This document shows positions 12,019 to 12,058 of a stretch of 12,058 nucleotides of DNA, in pieces. A model generated the notes under the pieces. It saw nothing but the letters and a program-made list of their open reading frames with translations. It made no database searches and was not told the origin of the DNA. The DNA is taken from assembly GCA_039198835.1 (NCBI GenBank), contig JBCCTH010000079.1:1-12058 (forward strand). The letters run 5' to 3'. This DNA comes from Shimia_B sp039198835 (GTDB lineage Bacteria; Pseudomonadota; Alphaproteobacteria; Rhodobacterales; Rhodobacteraceae). How positions within the stretch are numbered: the stretch's first letter is position 1; the number at the start of each line of letters is the position of its first letter. Made by a program: the position numbers and the translations under genes.

Positions 12019-12058
12019 GCCTTGTTGGGGCAGGTGCCGCGCGCAGAGCCGTGCGCCG

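Overview
The window looks like a piece of chromosome from an alphaproteobacterium, most probably order Rhodobacterales. The signs are a GC-rich sequence, proteins resembling DUF6477 and DUF6456 (families I associate with Rhodobacteraceae), and the grouping of lipA, a RatA/COQ10-like gene, cinA, pgpA and dusB. I see no insertion sequence, integrase, prophage gene, tRNA, rRNA or CRISPR array. Identifications rest on reading the translations, not on database searches.

Layout. Positions 1-2165, minus strand: guaA (GMP synthase), then an 82-residue three-helix membrane protein, then the N-terminal part of a DMT/EamA transporter cut by the window edge. Positions 2299-3846, plus strand: a 515-residue MttB-superfamily methyltransferase diverging from guaA. 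Positions 3852-5516: a DUF6477-like small protein (minus) and a DUF6456-like multi-HTH putative regulator (plus) diverging from a 237-base regulatory region. Positions 5573-6761: a strong intrinsic terminator, a candidate promoter and lipA. Positions 6844-7734: a class I methyltransferase-like protein, followed by a 429-base non-coding gap. Positions 8164-8911: two small exported proteins that are paralogues of each other. Positions 8928-9655, minus strand: hpt and a translationally coupled one-helix membrane protein. Positions 9730-10173: a RatA/COQ10-like START protein. Positions 10164-11115, minus strand: pgpA and cinA. Positions 11284-12018: dusB, whose frame breaks 41 bases before the window end.

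Most genes are housekeeping: purine synthesis and salvage (guaA, hpt), lipoate synthesis (lipA), quinone function (RatA/COQ10-like), phosphatidylglycerol synthesis (pgpA), NAD or pyridine-nucleotide recycling (cinA/pncC) and tRNA dihydrouridine (dusB). From memory, lipA, ratA, cinA, pgpA, ispDF and dusB often lie close together in Rhodobacteraceae. Here lipA and ratA are separated by about 3 kb of other genes, and ispDF is absent between pgpA and dusB.

The most novel-looking part is 8098-8911. It holds two small secreted proteins with matching spacing of two cysteines and a Pro/Arg/His ladder. Each is preceded by TTAACC/GGTTAA inverted repeats ending just before its ribosome binding site, and a strong hairpin lies between the two genes. 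I know no function for this family.
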